This document shows positions 1 through 12,420 of a stretch of 36,995 nt of DNA, one piece after another. Positions within the stretch are counted from its first letter, which is position 1. Each line of letters starts with the position of its first letter. Made by a program: the position numbers and the translations under genes. The notes under the pieces were generated by a model. That model did no database searches, had not been told where the DNA came from, and was given only the letters and a program-made list of their open reading frames with translations. The stretch lies in assembly GCF_000003815.2 (NCBI RefSeq), contig NC_049997.1:2508473-2545467 (forward strand), written 5' to 3'. This DNA is from Branchiostoma floridae. Its lineage: Eukaryota; Chordata; Leptocardii; Amphioxiformes; Branchiostomatidae.

Positions 1-600
1 CCATAGCATCACGATAAGTTATCATTTCTTCGTCAATATAAATGTGTACCATCATTATCATTTATTATGACCAGAAGGCAACAGTAGGTTTGCTAAGCTT
101 CTATCGGTAAAACTTATTGTAGTTGCTACCTTCGTAACCTCGAACATCAAATCTATGTTGTTTCTTGTTAACATTCGTCATAGCATCAGCTATATGACCT
201 TCATTTCTTCGTCCATGTAAATGTGTTATCAGCGCCTTTTATCATAACCTGGAGGCAATGGTGGGTTCTCTAAGCTTCTATCGGTAAAACTTATTACAGT
301 TGTTATCTTCATAACTCCAGCAGATTCTCGGTGGACCACGGTAACACTGATCCATCCATTGGCAAGAACATTCACTTGCAAGAGTCTAAAGCATATAGAG
401 TCCCCGTTGTTTCTACCTTGTTCACACTCGTCATAGTATAAACTATAAGATTATCATTTCTTCGTCCATGTAAATGTGTTATCAGTATCATTTATTATAA
501 CCAGAAGGCAACAGTAGGTTTGCTAAGCCTCTACCGGTAAAACTTATTGCAGTTGTTAGCTTCATAACTTCAGCAGACTCTCGGGGGACCACAGCAACGA
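1..600. repeat. Diverged tandem repeat, three copies of a ~180-250 bp unit
   Basis: The phrase 'atttcttcgtc' followed by 'taaatgtgt', then 'ggcaa', 'gctaagc' and 'cggtaaaacttatt' recurs in the same order near positions 20, 205 and 455. Copies two and three extend further, through 'cagca' and 'tctcgg/tctcggg' to 'ggaccac'. Copy two also carries about 70 extra bases before copy three begins, so the spacing changes from about 180 to 250. The array may continue left of the window. No coding potential is seen in it. Confidence 0.8.
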
Positions 601-2599
601 TCGATCTCTTGTCGACCGGGGAAGACCAAACGGCGAAACAACGCCCCCACTCGTGTTGTTGTAACATGGGTGGGTTTCATTTCAGTGTTCAACACTGTTC
701 TACGACTTGTTGGTATTGATTCAGTCACTTCCCGTTACTCCCAACATGCGGATGACATATACTTGCGCGGGTGGATTTGACATGCCACATCTTAGCTATT
801 TTATCAAGTCATTTATAGAAGCACAGAATATACGAATTCAAAGTTCGGCTTTTAATATATAGATAGTACAGCATTTTTCACTATTCATGTAACCAGTAAC
901 CTTGTAGTGTCCTTCTGGTCCTGCTGCGAGGTAAACAAGTAATTCTGTGTCGAAAAGTGGTCTATTCACCTTGCATTTAGCAAACTCGTTAAAAATAGTT
1001 ACCTAAATAATGCGTAGAAATGCGAGAATCCTAACAGTTCTATTTCGTACTCATTAGTCTGCCTAGCATTTAAAATGATTAAGTACCTTCACTGTTTTCA
1101 GTAATTTCAAATCAGAAAACTTCACCAGCAGAAAAAGATGCAAGGATTTTCAAACGGTTGCTTCAGAAGAATGCCTTCCGTGAAGAAGCTTTATTTACAA
1201 AGAAAATTGCACACTGGGATTGCGCCTGTGCTATTATTATATATAGTATACACAGCTGTCAGAAGAGCTTTTTGAAATTATTGTCATATCTTGTATCCTT
1301 CTTTATTTACCTTGGGAGCAAAGACTACGTTTGATGATCTTTGATGTGTACATCAAAAAGGGAGGGACTGAAGATTTATAAATCCATCACATCCCTTTGA
1401 AATATGCTTTAGACAGAATCATATGTATGTGCATGCCTGGCATACAAGTTCAAGGTAAAAGCGTCGAACAAATAAAGAGCATACCAGCTTAGAAGAGAAC
1501 AAGAAAATGCCATGCCCTCCAGGTCCAGAGTTCTCAAATCGGCTCGACCAATCCTTCATGCCCCGTGTATTGAAATTGTACTCTTAGATCCGTTGTGCAT
1601 AGTAGATCTTAAAATGTATGCGTCGCTTCAACTTCCATTGTAAACTGTACTTTAAGTACTAAGTAGTTGATTTCAATTGTAGATGATTATTTGGTAAGAT
1701 TTATTATTAAAACGTATTTCATCACCTTAGCATGCTTCGTGAGAAGAGCAGGGCCTATGTAAATTAATAGTTAATTTGATAAACTGAACTGAATCAATAT
1801 AATATCGGTATGCTCAAAATTTATCTTGCCTATAATGAAACTGTAATGGGATGGAGCTCGTTGCTATGAAGTACCTTAGATGCATCCTCATTAGATACAT
1901 CTAAACAACCCATGCAGACAGATGTGCAAAAGTACGCGCGGCAGACAGTTCAGTGCAATAAAACCGCGTGCCCAAGAATACGGTGTATTTCGCCGTAGCA
2001 CTGTTAGACCGGATATACTGAATACAGAAAGAGGCCTACTCTTGGTCTATAGCGCTAAGGTCTTCAGAAATGCACTGTAGTTCTGTGGGCAACGATAACA
2101 TCACACAAAATATACCGGAGGTTGAAACGCTTAGCCGGTGATTATCATTGACTATAGCTAGCTCTACCTTACTCCCAAAGGCAGCTAAGGTAGATGGAAG
2201 AGAGCTTATTGCGAGATCTCAAGCTAAGTACAAACGGCAGGAAGGTTAATAGCTTTTTTAACCGTACTGATGGAGTGCCTGAATGCAGATGTACACCGCA
2301 CGCGTAGGAGGGAGAGGAGAATGTGGCGAAGTGCTTTCAAGTGCTGTAGCTCGTGGCAGCTGTGTCAACCATGCACATAAATGTAAAAAAAAAAGTTCCC
2401 ATTACTGTCTAGCTCCTTAGGTGCTTATTATACACTGTACAGGATTGTATAAACCATATCTCTCTTTCTCATCAATTGAGGTACTTCAAATTCATTGAGA
2501 AAATTCAACTTTCTAATGCAGCTAGACAACCCTACCATATCTGTTCTTTTAGTTAATTAAAAATCAACAAGTTGAATGTATTTTCAAACTTCTTGATTT
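601..2599. other. Non-coding stretch, nothing recognised
   Basis: AT-rich sequence with no open frame above 60 codons, no splice-framed conserved peptide, no RNA gene and no repeat structure that I could support. A short A-run lies near 2386. Confidence 0.6.
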
Positions 2600-2782
2600 G
2601 TTACTATCAATTTTCTTCGAACACTGACTTTTTATTTAAGGTAGAGAACGTACCTCCATACCTTTCGATGTCTGTCAGTACATCTTGGACGCGGAGAAGA
2701 TGTACTGACAGACATCGAAAATTTGGAGGTACGTTCTCTACCTGAAATAAACAGTCATTGCCCGAAGAAAATTGATAGTAAC
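2600..2782. repeat. Near-perfect long hairpin (foldback element)
   Basis: The left arm (2600-2686) and right arm (2697-2782) are almost exact reverse complements around a 10-base centre (ggacgcggag). Matching blocks include 'gttactatcaattttcttcg' against 'cgaagaaaattgatagtaac', and 'ggtagagaacgtacctcc' against 'ggaggtacgttctctacc'. The inner arms contain 'tcgatgtctgtcagtacatc', which resembles the 'tcgatgcctgtcagacatc' block of the foldback at 18900. The 13-mer 'ttcttgatttgtt' occurs just outside on both sides (2590 and 2819), but I cannot show that it is a target-site duplication. No protein is encoded. Confidence 0.9.
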
Positions 2783-4187
2783 TTAAACATACGTGACTGA
2801 TGAACCTCTTCAACGATATTCTTGATTTGTTCTCTGGCGTATTTTGTATCATTTGTAGCAACCAGTACTTATCCCAGTGTGGCAAAATGCTCTATGGATA
2901 AAGAAAGGTCTTCAATCATTCAATAAGCCCTTGCATTGTTTTTATTGTGTCTATCGGCGTTACTAAGCTTTAATAATCTGCTAGCCTGCGTCATGAAAAG
3001 ATCCGCTACCGCCATGAGCGTCTGATATCTCTGTTGCCTGCTTGTTTTGGGAGAACGTTGGTAGGCGGGCCGCCTACGCTGTAACAGGACACATAGCCGT
3101 TGGATGTACTTATAAGGCGGTAAGCGGGAGTCTGGGAAAACAGAGATCTATATATGTATGTATACAGCGCCCACACATGTTGACAAGGTCTCGGTGTACA
3201 AATTTTCAATTGCGTATTTTCTCAGTGGATTTGAGATGGATGACGTTAAAGTGCTTCTGACACCAGCTAAACCAATATACAACCTTCCTTTCCTGATTAT
3301 ATTCTACGCGTATCATTCGATGAACATAGACGATGAATGCACTTAACATGGCAATAAACATTGAATCTTACAAATCATACATTTAGAATTTGATTAAGGC
3401 CTTCAGGAAATCAAACTGAATCCCATTGATAAACGTCACAGTGAACATAGCAGCCGGTTTGGAACCAGGCAATAAAACATTTTCTCATGAACTTCAATCG
3501 CCATTAGGATTCTTGACAATTTCGTAAATTTTAATTTTTGTATTTGTTGAAGTTTGTCCTTGGTCTCATGAATGTTCCAACAATTACCAAAGTATACATT
3601 GGTAATTTGAATGTCTAGTCCTTTGTCAGATTTGTTCGGAGACATACGCAAGATGACACAGCTTACAACAGATGTAGCATGTCCATAACTTTTACATGTT
3701 TCATCTTTGAAAGCGAAGCTGAGAATACATCGATGGATGTTAAACATCCCAATGATGATGGCATGCACAGAGTGACAGCTACTCAAGCAACTGGCTGGAT
3801 AGTTTGGAAAAATCCAAAAACATTCAGTTGCTTGAGTAACAGTTACCTTTCCGGTGCAATTGTCTCATATATTTCATAAACTATGAGGGAAAATCAAAAG
3901 TTTGAATGCAGCTAGCTGTGTTCCAATAGACCGACCATACATGTATATCCTGGAGGTTTCATATTTCTTGCATGATTGCATCATTACTGCCGCGAACAGT
4001 CCCAAAGCGCCTTTCAAAGACCTTACCGCCTGCCCCTTCACCTCTGCGTAGGTGTTGACGTAGGCGTTACAAGCTGCTGATGAGCAGCATTCAACTCTCT
4101 GTACGGCTTAGGAGTTTGTAATTCCGGTTCCATCAATGTTACAGTAGACTGCTTCGAGCTCATTCCACACCATTCAGTATGCGATTA
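2783..4187. other. Non-coding stretch with one small inverted repeat
   Basis: The only structure I see is a 14-base inverted repeat, 'tactcaagcaactg' at 3780-3793 and 'cagttgcttgagta' at 3825-3838. The open frames here (up to 116 codons) show no recognisable domain and no conserved context. Confidence 0.6.
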
Positions 4188-4348
4188 CAGTAGAAGCCAT
4201 TTGCCATCACATTTTGTGGAATTATCCGAATGGTGCAACAAAGCGAAGTTATTCAGCTGGACCGCACCACTATGGGACTTTGGGATTCGGTGCAAATAAC
4301 AGAAGTGTGCATTTATCCGTTGTGCAATTCTGCATCTGGCTTGTACAG
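4188..4348. mobile_element. Small TA-flanked MITE, pogo/Tigger-like, copy 1
   Basis: A 161-bp segment begins cagtagaagcca and ends tggcttgtacag, an imperfect terminal inverted repeat with 10 of 12 matches. It is flanked by TA at 4186-4187 and 4349-4350. Its middle ('aattatccga', 'tggtgcaa', 'gttat', 'cagctgg', 'ccgcacca', 'tttgggattc') matches, in order, the reverse complement of the element at 14858-14979. Two independently placed copies with the same ends support a real MITE family. Terminal CAGT with TA duplication is typical of pogo/Tigger-type Tc1-mariner elements; that assignment is inference. No transposase is present. Confidence 0.75.
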
Positions 4349-4699
4349 TACATCCAATAAACATTACTACGTTCTAGCTTCTCTCTGTGAGCTTCAGCTG
4401 GCAATTAAAGTCAGCAGAATCAGAAGCTATGATAGGCTTGTTCGAACTCATTTCAGTACTCTCCGGTATGCCGACATGCAATCACAACACGTGCGTGGGA
4501 AGAGGCGAAAGTCCCTGAAAATTGTTCATCAGGTTGTTGGGATTCCATTAGTCCTCTTAGAAGGATGAAAGCTTTATTATTCTGTGGACCTTCTTGAAAT
4601 ATTGTGTAGAAAGGTTCTTGTGGTAAATAGAGAGAGGCTATGTCAGATTGTTATCTCATGTAAATCATGCAGAATATGTCATGATTTTATGGACTATTT

Positions 4700-5165
4700 T
4701 TTAATCCATTGATAGATGAGTGATTGCGTTCTCTAAGAGCAATGCTTGGGTCAAAATTTCAAGACATTCGTCTCTGTTACCACCAACGCACTCAATCTAT
4801 TCCAAAGTTGTAGTGAGTCAGCATTTTTGACAAAGTGTACGGCAAGCGATGAATATTGTACTTTATCAAGAGATATGTCCGACAATAGTCACCAAACTAC
4901 GACGAACTGTCATAATTTGATGAAATATTTCGTTATCTATTGATAGATGAGTGAGGCATCGATACGAATAGGCTGTAAGGTTTCCAGGCATCATGATCAG
5001 TCTATGCTGCCACCTACGCACACGGTCTATTTCATAGTTGTAGTGAATCAGCATTTTTGACATTTTTCGGTTTAAGTTGCATATCATACTTTATGAAGAG
5101 ACACGTTAGGCGACTGTCCTTAAGCTCTAAGCTACGATGACCTGCACTTTCGACACATCGTGAAG
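4700..5165. repeat. Tandem duplication, two copies of a ~231 bp unit
   Basis: The block 'attgatagatgagtga' occurs at 4708 and 4939. Each occurrence is followed in the same order by 'ccacc', 'acgca', 'tctatt', 'gttgtagtga', 'tcagcatttttgaca' and a CTTTAT-[CG]AAGAGA block. The copies are well diverged, so this is an old tandem duplication. The small open frames inside are not conserved between the copies, which argues against coding. Confidence 0.8.
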
Positions 5166-5189
5166 ATATAACGTGCGCTAATAAGAGTC

Positions 5190-5300
5190 TTTATCTTTCT
5201 TTATCTTTATTGGTTCGACTGTTCAGCATGCACAGCCAGGGTTGCCCAACCAGCCTGTGGCTATTACAAGGTTGTTGACCTGCTGACAGAGACAGATACA
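5190..5300 (-). mobile_element. Possible antisense retrotransposon 3' end
   Basis: Read on the minus strand, this stretch ends in 'aataaagataaagaaagataaag', a simple AT-rich tail of the kind left at non-LTR retrotransposon 3' ends. The body contains an internal imperfect hairpin around 'gcccaaccagcctgtggc'. No reverse transcriptase sequence is visible. The assignment rests on the tail alone. Confidence 0.3.
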
Positions 5301-5639
5301 GATGGATAGGATAATGAAGCAGTTAACAATATACATAAAAACTAATATATAGATAAGTGGTAGCGTATCACAGCGGAGAGACCAGGGTTAAAGACCGTTG
5401 TATCGGACAGCTAGCAGCCAATCAGTCTGATGCGTTAGCATTCAAGCACAAGTTGGTAAAGTCTGCCTACGACAGACTCAGTTTACAATACAGTCTTGAC
5501 CAACCTTGCACTTGGTCCACTTCTTGTGGGTGTGTCTCATGTGTGGCTTTGAGGCCGCGCTAGGCAATAGTTTTATAAGTGGTGCTACCCAGATAATGCT
5601 TTCCATATATATATATGACCTGTATTATGACCTGTATTG

Positions 5640-5786
5640 TATGTATTGATGTTGTTGCTTGTATGTTATTGATTTGTATGTACTGGTGTCATTTTTATGT
5701 GAGGGAGGGCAACTTGTAAAGGTTGTTCGAACCTGTTTTGCCCTCCCAATCACTGTGTGATGAATTCAAATAAACAAATAAACAAA
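5640..5786 (+). mobile_element. LINE-like 3' end with nested stem-loop and AAATAAAC tail
   Basis: A 10-bp outer stem (gggagggcaa at 5703-5712 with ttgccctccc at 5738-5747) encloses a second hairpin (aggtt at 5720-5724 with aacct at 5730-5734). About 20 bases later comes a short tandem tail, 'aaataaacaaataaacaaa'. A 3' stem-loop followed by a short-repeat tail is characteristic of CR1/L2-type LINEs, whose reverse transcriptase recognises that loop. No coding sequence of the element remains next to it, so it would be a severely 5'-truncated insertion. Confidence 0.55.
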
Positions 5787-5959
5787 GAGCCAAACAAAGT
5801 TTGTCAGAAGAACTGGCGTTCCAAAACGTCAGTGGCACCAACAAAAAATTGTGGCAGTAGATGTGATAATGTTGCGGATAAAGGTCAGTCTTCTAACGTA
5901 TTACTACTCTGATATACATGTGTATCTATGCTAAGATGTTGATACATCTAGCCCAGCTA

Positions 5960-6110
5960 GTGAATATGAATGAATGAATGACCTTTATTGTACATTTGTG
6001 CTCAAACAAGCTAAGTACAGGTCGTAGCGCTAGTGATAAGGTAAAATTATGACAAAAAGGTATCTTATCATCTCTACATGTGCTGATACATTCTAGTATG
6101 TACAAGTTCA
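5960..6110 (-). mobile_element. Possible antisense LINE/SINE 3' end
   Basis: On the minus strand the sequence runs through 'gtacaataaaggtcattcattcattcata', that is an AATAAA-like signal followed by (CATT)n. This resembles the tail of a truncated retroelement inserted in reverse. Nothing upstream can be recognised as coding. Confidence 0.35.
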
Positions 6111-7596
6111 ACTTCTTCTCGATATCAAAGTGTTCTCCCTGAGACCAGTTCTTAATTCAGCAAAATCTCAAAGTTAGACTTCCTATAGTAATGTATTATT
6201 CGTATTCACTTGCTACATTGTACATAGAATTTGCAGTTCGGTATTTACAGTACTTAGGAGGCACTCATTTAATCAAGGATCCCTATGTAACGTAACGATT
6301 TTATGCTACACAACAATAAGTACATGATCTAAGGTGACATGAATTAATTGTAGAAGCAGCACGTTGAATAATTGCCATACCACCACAGTGCTAGAGTGAG
6401 TAACAATGGCAGGTCAAATTTCATGGGTTGCCACGTAACGAAGTAAATTGCATATGGGAACGGTATGACGTACCATGTTATTGCTACATGCGGCGATCTC
6501 GTTAAATTCATTTACGAATGTTTTGACATCTCATTTCTTACTTCTCTAGAAATATGACAGCTGCGGTGGTAGAAATCCACAGAGAGTCTGTCAATTGTAA
6601 CCTTCGTAGCCTACAACATCACTTGAATGTGTAATTTGACAGAGATGAATGTAGGATAAAGTGTTTTCCCATATCTCTTTAGGTATAACAAATGCATATA
6701 TGAGAATTCCATACTTTGGTGACTGGAATGTCAGACCTAATCCACAATGTTTTCATCCTACGTGTGTTTATCATGGAATGGCAATCAAAGCTCTTCGTCG
6801 GGTACTTTCATGACTTATCATCTCCTGCCACCTGGAAATCGGCATGACAGGAAATGTCAACTGTGATCATAGTTTTCCATTAGATAGTTTTTCAAAGGCA
6901 GTTATAGAGTTAGTTTAGGTTTGGCAAAGTTGCGAAGCTGATGTGTTGGTCTAGTTGGTTGTCCAGTTAAGATTTAGATTCTATAAAATCTATATTCTAC
7001 CATATCATAGATTATTGTAACATTTAACGACCTACCAACCACATGTTTCTTGCAAACCAGGATGCAAATTGTAGAGGTACCAGACAAGAGTTCCAGGATC
7101 ACACGCCTCCGTGGAATATTTCGAGTTTTGAAATTGTCATTCATCATGTCTTGTCACTCCACAGTAAACTTGACAAGATTATGTAAAATATATAGTATGA
7201 ACTAGTAGCCTAACCCACTGACCCCATGACCCGGACTGTCTGTCACATCTGTTTATTGACAAGTTCTATCACCTCTATCATCTACTTCCTGTCATTCCCA
7301 CAAGTTTGACCTTTGACCTTCCGGCTAACTTTCTGCCGCTCCACTGAGCGTATCCATAATATACTACGTACATACAAAACCATGACACCCAGACACCCAG
7401 AAAGCAAAGCCGCCGGCCCGTGCAAAGAGGCAACAAACGTAATACACATAGGTACTGCTTTTAATTTATTTCACCATAGGCCTGTACAATACGTGTCCTT
7501 AGCCTATGGCATATCTCTTTTCTGGCTATCCTTATCTGACCTTTGAGGCTGTTCAGGAGACCGTATCCACGCCCTCCCTTATCCCACATGTCCTCC
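6111..7596. other. Non-coding stretch, nothing recognised
   Basis: AT-rich sequence without a supported gene, RNA or repeat. A 77-codon open frame at 7313-7546 shows no domain that I recognise. Confidence 0.55.
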
Positions 7597-8118
7597 GTAC
7601 CATAACATTCTAAATGACCTTCTTTCTGGCGCCAGGAAATAGCCACGGAGGCGTTTTATACCGTTTATGTTCAGACTGGTGTCGCCAATGCGGTACTGTA
7701 CAAGGCAATATCTACATAGCGCTATTACCTCCATGAAATTTCACGAAGGTTATATTTTCACTAGCATTTGTGTGTCACCGTGTGTCTGTCTGTCAACAAG
7801 ATAACTCAAAATTCTCGGCTGGCTGGATTGGTTTCATACTTGGTGTGTCGGTAGGGTGTGATGAAAGCTGGAAATAATGAAATTTTGGGCCTCCTAGCGG
7901 ATTCCCTTGGTACTGCCGTGCAACTTTGCTATATTTTGTTATGAACAAGCTATGCTCATGAATTTTGGGTATAAGTTAGCTCTCGTACCATAATAGTGTA
8001 ATGATCTTCTTTCTGGCTCCAGGAAATAGCCACGGAGGCGTTTCATGCCGCTTTATGTACAGAATGGTGTCGCCAGGGCGGTACCGTACAAGGCAATATC
8101 TACATAGCGTTATTACGC
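7597..8118 (+). repeat. Direct repeat pair of ~134 bp (7597-7730 and 7985-8118)
   Basis: The two copies share long blocks such as 'ccaggaaatagccacggagg', 'ggtgtcgcca', 'gcggtac' and 'gtacaaggcaatatctacat'. The sequence between them (7731-7984) is unrelated to either copy. This could be a direct duplication later split by an insertion, or the two ends of a larger element with direct terminal repeats. No coding sequence lies between them. Confidence 0.85.
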
Positions 8119-8316
8119 CTTGTCTCCTCTTAAACTACATCGTTTATTCACTTCAGAAACGGGTATAATTTGGATCCAACCAGAGCAGCCAAGAGGATCC
8201 AAAATAGAGGAGAGATATACTTTAATCATGTACCAATTTGTAAAAATCATAATCCAATGCAGTGATTGTATTAAAGTTTACGAGAATTTGATTTCCCGGT
8301 GAAAAGAAACTTGAGT

Positions 8317-8400
8317 GTTCGCGGTGGTTTTCCGATTGCGATTGCATCAAGAGGCAGGAGACAGGGCAAATATTTTCGCGGTGGTTTTAAGTTCGCGGAA
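8317..8400. repeat. Short TTCGCGGTGGTTTT motif repeats
   Basis: The motif ttcgcggtggtttt occurs at about 8318 and 8375, with a third partial copy (gttcgcgga) at 8391. The CpG-bearing core stands out from the AT-rich surroundings and looks like part of a dispersed or satellite-type repeat. Confidence 0.6.
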
Positions 8401-9843
8401 AAGAGGTACCCGATTCCTTTTAAATAAAAACGCTCGTTTGTAAAGTGAATAAATGATCAACGGTTAAAAGAATATTGTTATTGTTATTGGGTGGGTCGAC
8501 TAAACTCTCTTCGCAGCCAGGGGCTGAATTGCGAGGGTTTACAATAGGCGGAGCTAAATCGCAAGGGTCTGGAACGAACTGCCATTCGGCAAAATGCAGT
8601 TTCTAGCTGTGGCAAAATAATTGTCCAAAGGCAACGCCAATTTCAAGTTGCTTTGCCAGGCGCCTACAGGGATTAGACTGAATGGAAAACCTCATCATTG
8701 GAAGATAGAGAAAACTGCGTGGGTTTACGGGCACAGCAGTGACCTTCTCTGACCCCGTGGTATTTGTTTCAGTGCAGATGGGACCGGGGATTACGTGACC
8801 AGTACAATGATGTGGTAGATAGACGTGGGGTCATCTGAAATATCTGTGTGTTAGTCTAGACATATCATGTATGCTGACCTTTGTGAAGTATTATGGAGAC
8901 CTGCATTAAAAAATACAACCTTGATATTTTGTAAGATGAGTCGTAATAATTACCTGAGACATGGAGATTTTGTATTATCCGAAAGATTGGAGATTTTAGA
9001 TCAATGTTTTGCTGTGAAAATACGAATAAAACATTCCTTATGAAAGTTAGCGGTTAGCGATCCGGCTGCTTCGTCGCATGATCAAAATCCTTTCCTTACA
9101 GAGGGTCGAACCACGCTCGGGCATGGTTGCTTTTTATGGGGACGTAGAGTCGTTGACTTCCACCGCTGCCACCAAATGTAGGATGCAAGACGTACACTAT
9201 CTGCATGCTTGGTTACAACTGTGCTGGACCAGTGGCTGGACAGACCTGGAGTCTTGTCCCTTTATTAAGTCATAATCAGATATAGAATTGGAGTGGACCT
9301 GTCATAGGATAGTCATCTCCATGTGAATAGTCTCAATCATCTTCCTGTTGTCTCAGCTAAACCACATTGTAACATCCAAATGTGCCCCTAAGACTACAAA
9401 CCTCACGTGGAGGAACCGTACACACATGAAGAGCAGAAGGGCCGACCCAGTGCACATGTCTATGAAGGTGATCCTTAGCACAGACGCATTATACTGCAAC
9501 TAGAGCTTCTTGAAACCTATCACGCTTCACCTCATGAAGTGTATGACTGATTTACCAAAACTTGATGAAGAAGTAGATATTTGCAGGACGTATCTCATGT
9601 CTTATGGTTACTGTTCAAGGTATAATAACAAACGCGCAAAGCTGCCACAATTATTTCTTGCTCTAAAGAATTTGCTACATTTCGTTCGATAGATAAGTTC
9701 AACTACATTATAGGAGGCGATAACCCTTACTGTGTACAAATAACCAAATATATTTCAACGTACCTTAGAGTCAATAGTGTACATGTCACGCTAGACTCAA
9801 CATGGTGACTTTAATATTCATATCTATAAATATTCATATATGT

Positions 9844-9846
<3 letters not shown>
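8401..9846. other. Non-coding stretch, nothing recognised
   Basis: No gene or repeat that I can support. Small open frames at 9078 and 9510 (60-65 codons) lack recognisable domains. Confidence 0.55.

Positions 9847-9926
<80 letters not shown>
9847..9926. repeat. (TA)40 microsatellite
   Basis: Uninterrupted alternating TA for 80 bases. Such a tract can extrude cruciforms and is prone to slippage, so its length in this assembly may not be exact. Confidence 0.98.
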
Positions 9927-9927
<1 letters not shown>

Positions 9928-11251
9928 TGTAAGTAGTTGCTATAGTTTCTGTACTATTTTTGTGTCAATAAAGATTTCTGTGATATTGCATTTGTCTGGT
10001 TTAAAGGTCCAAACTTTTGCAGCAAACAGACGCTGACACTAGCTTTTGTGACAGCCCCATTAACATTCATAGTTGCAGCTGTCACAAAGAGATAAATACG
10101 TTAACTTTCCGAAAAAAAGAAGAGCAATTTCAAAGTCTATTTGTGTAAACTGCATCTCAGGAGCTTTCATGGCCCTGACATTGACGTCTCTGGAGGAGTT
10201 AAGGAAGTGGTTACGTTTCCGTACATCACATTAGCGAGCATGTTTGCAGGAAATTAGGGCCATCTGGGGGTTCCCCTTACCGGTTTTTGGACATCTTCGA
10301 ATATCAAGGTTGTCAGAAAAGCCACACTAGGTGCCAATCTTCCTGACTTCATGAGGCTAGGGGGTACACATAATCAGCCTGCGCTTATACGCAAATGACA
10401 AGTTTAAACAAGATGTCTACGAATGTTTTGTGAGTTTCTTTATCAGAGGGAATACCAAGGGAGCAGACTGTCTAAAAATGTTAGAGTAAGCCTGCAGTGT
10501 AGTGCCACGCTGTTTAGAACTTAGTTGGTTGTTCCTAATATGTCAGGTAGAGATTGCGATCTGACAGTATCGCCGATTTCATCGGCAGAGATCCCGATCG
10601 GAGTCTGTGGATTCGAAAATACTCCCTCAAAAGACATTCAGAAGTTTTCAACTTCAATTCCTGGAATTTGGGATTAATAAATGGGACACCACCCTAAAAA
10701 TCCTATTTTCCTGATCAGGACATCTACGTCGAATTTTCCATAACGCCATACCGACAGATAGAGGGAGAGGAAGAGAAGGTCTGCATAGCAATTGAATCAA
10801 TTTCATGTGGCCAAATATATGTATACAACGGAACTCTAAGTAGGTGGCTTGACTGGCAGGGTACAGTACTTTTGCGTAAGGTATTAACAGAAGCTCCATC
10901 ATCAAGACCTCTTCAAGTCCAAATCCAGTCATTAGAATGCAGGGGAGTATGGAAAGCCATTCGCGAGAAGTGTTTCCTGGCCAGTTGATGGACACTTCAA
11001 GGCATCACCATTACTTAGAACGTGTTTCACGCCGGTACTTTTGCGTGCTAAAATTACTTAACCGTGAGCCACGCGGACACGCCCGTGCAGCTGTGGTCAC
11101 TTATGTATCAGGAACTGCGTCCATTCAAACATTTACATTTGACATAAAACGGATAGTGCATTATTTTTCACTCAACAGCTTGATATACTAATACAGAATA
11201 TTTATAGAAATAGAATGGCATCCAACATAAGAATCGGGCTCAGCGGAATTT
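9927..11251. other. Non-coding stretch, nothing recognised
   Basis: The longest open frame is 113 codons on the minus strand (10654-10995), with no recognisable domain. It overlaps a plus-strand frame of 84 codons that is equally featureless. I see no splice-framed exon and no clear repeat. Confidence 0.5.
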
Positions 11252-11376
11252 ATGTGTCTGGCATTTTGACCCAATCACTGTAGACACGTGACTTTCTACG
11301 CGTGTGACGTCAGCAATGGGTCAAAGGTTGCCTGAAGCCCATATCGTCGCGTGTCGCGGTGATTGGGCCAGACAGC
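11252..11376. repeat. Imperfect palindrome, ~125 bp
   Basis: The left end 'gtctggc...cccaatcac' pairs with the right end 'gtgattgggccagac'. The interior contains one consensus-like CRE site, 'tgacgtca', near 11306. It may be a small foldback element. The arms are short and interrupted. Confidence 0.55.
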
Positions 11377-12245
11377 TGAAGAAGACTAAACTAATCAGTC
11401 AAAATTAAGGCGAGTCAAATCGTTTTAGTTAGAGAGTAGAGTCATGCAGTATATAGTTCTTAGTAATTGCACATTGACTTGATTATATGATGGTCATATG
11501 ATTGTACGTACGATAATTACTTGACAATATCAATTTTCATTGGTTTCCAAAGAAAAATCTGCGAAGATACAGTAACTCATACAAAGAAGCTGCAACATCA
11601 ACAAATGCATTGCCATGAAAAATCGGAAATTGGCAAGCTCACATGAGTTTTGGGGTACCCAGGGGATGTCATCAATATAACAAAATCAGTATGGTTTTAT
11701 GTATTTTACCAACTCGGATGAACTTTTATGCTAATGTGACATGACATAATATTTAGGTTTATGGAAGTATTTCGCTTGCAAAATCTTCGCCATTGACGTA
11801 ATATGTAGTCCACAAGGTGAGCAACCCGAACCGCAATTTGAATACCTTAATTTTGTATCGGTCGGTTCAAATTCCTAAGGTCAGCCCTTTTCCGTAACCT
11901 TCACCCTTATCGTAATAAACTACATGTAAGGACTTCCCCTGTGGGCCAACCGGGCCTGCGCCTGTTTCCCTCCGGGTGGAAGTTGTAGGGGGTCGATCAA
12001 GATATGGGGGCCTTATCGCTTTGATGTGTCAGCACACATCCTTTTCTTTAACAATTTTCTTTTGGCGAGGAACCCTAGAGGTCAAAGTGCGTACCCAACG
12101 GGTCATAAACATGATAGCAGAGACAAATGTGAGCAAAATGTTAAAGCTTCAGTTGATCATTAATGATTTTTGGTGCTACTAGAAAAATAAGAACCGGTTA
12201 CTGAGTTTGTTTGTATTGTCAGTAGTTGAGGATTTCTACTTACGT
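11377..12245. other. Non-coding stretch, nothing recognised
   Basis: No supported feature. The open frame at 11976-12182 (68 codons) has no recognisable domain. Confidence 0.5.
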
Positions 12246-12420
12246 ACGTATGAACGTTTATTTATTCAATTTGATCTTTGATTTAATTTTGATCATTTTG
12301 ATCATGTTGTATGTGTGTTTTGTTATATCGGGTTCTCCCCCATGAGAAATAGAAAACCGTCATTAGATGATATGTACTGTCCTGGATAAATGAATAAATA
12401 AACTGAAATTGAACTGAAGA
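12246..12420 (+). mobile_element. Probable LINE 3' UTR end with AATAAA-type tail
   Basis: A T-rich, low-complexity stretch with repeated 'ttgatcattttgatcat' is followed by a GGGTTCTCCCCCATGAGAA block and then 'ctggataaatgaataaataaa'. The short-repeat tail suggests the 3' end of a non-LTR element. No reverse transcriptase coding is visible. Confidence 0.45.

Noticed and set aside
1-37. CRISPR array from the repeated blocks at the left edge
   Set aside because: The repeats are long, diverged and unevenly spaced, in a eukaryotic context, with no short identical repeats around unique spacers.
5355-5410. tRNA-like A box (gtggtagcg) and weak B box (ggttaaagac) suggesting a tRNA-derived SINE
   Set aside because: The B box lacks the required GGTTCGANTCC pattern and no cloverleaf could be drawn.
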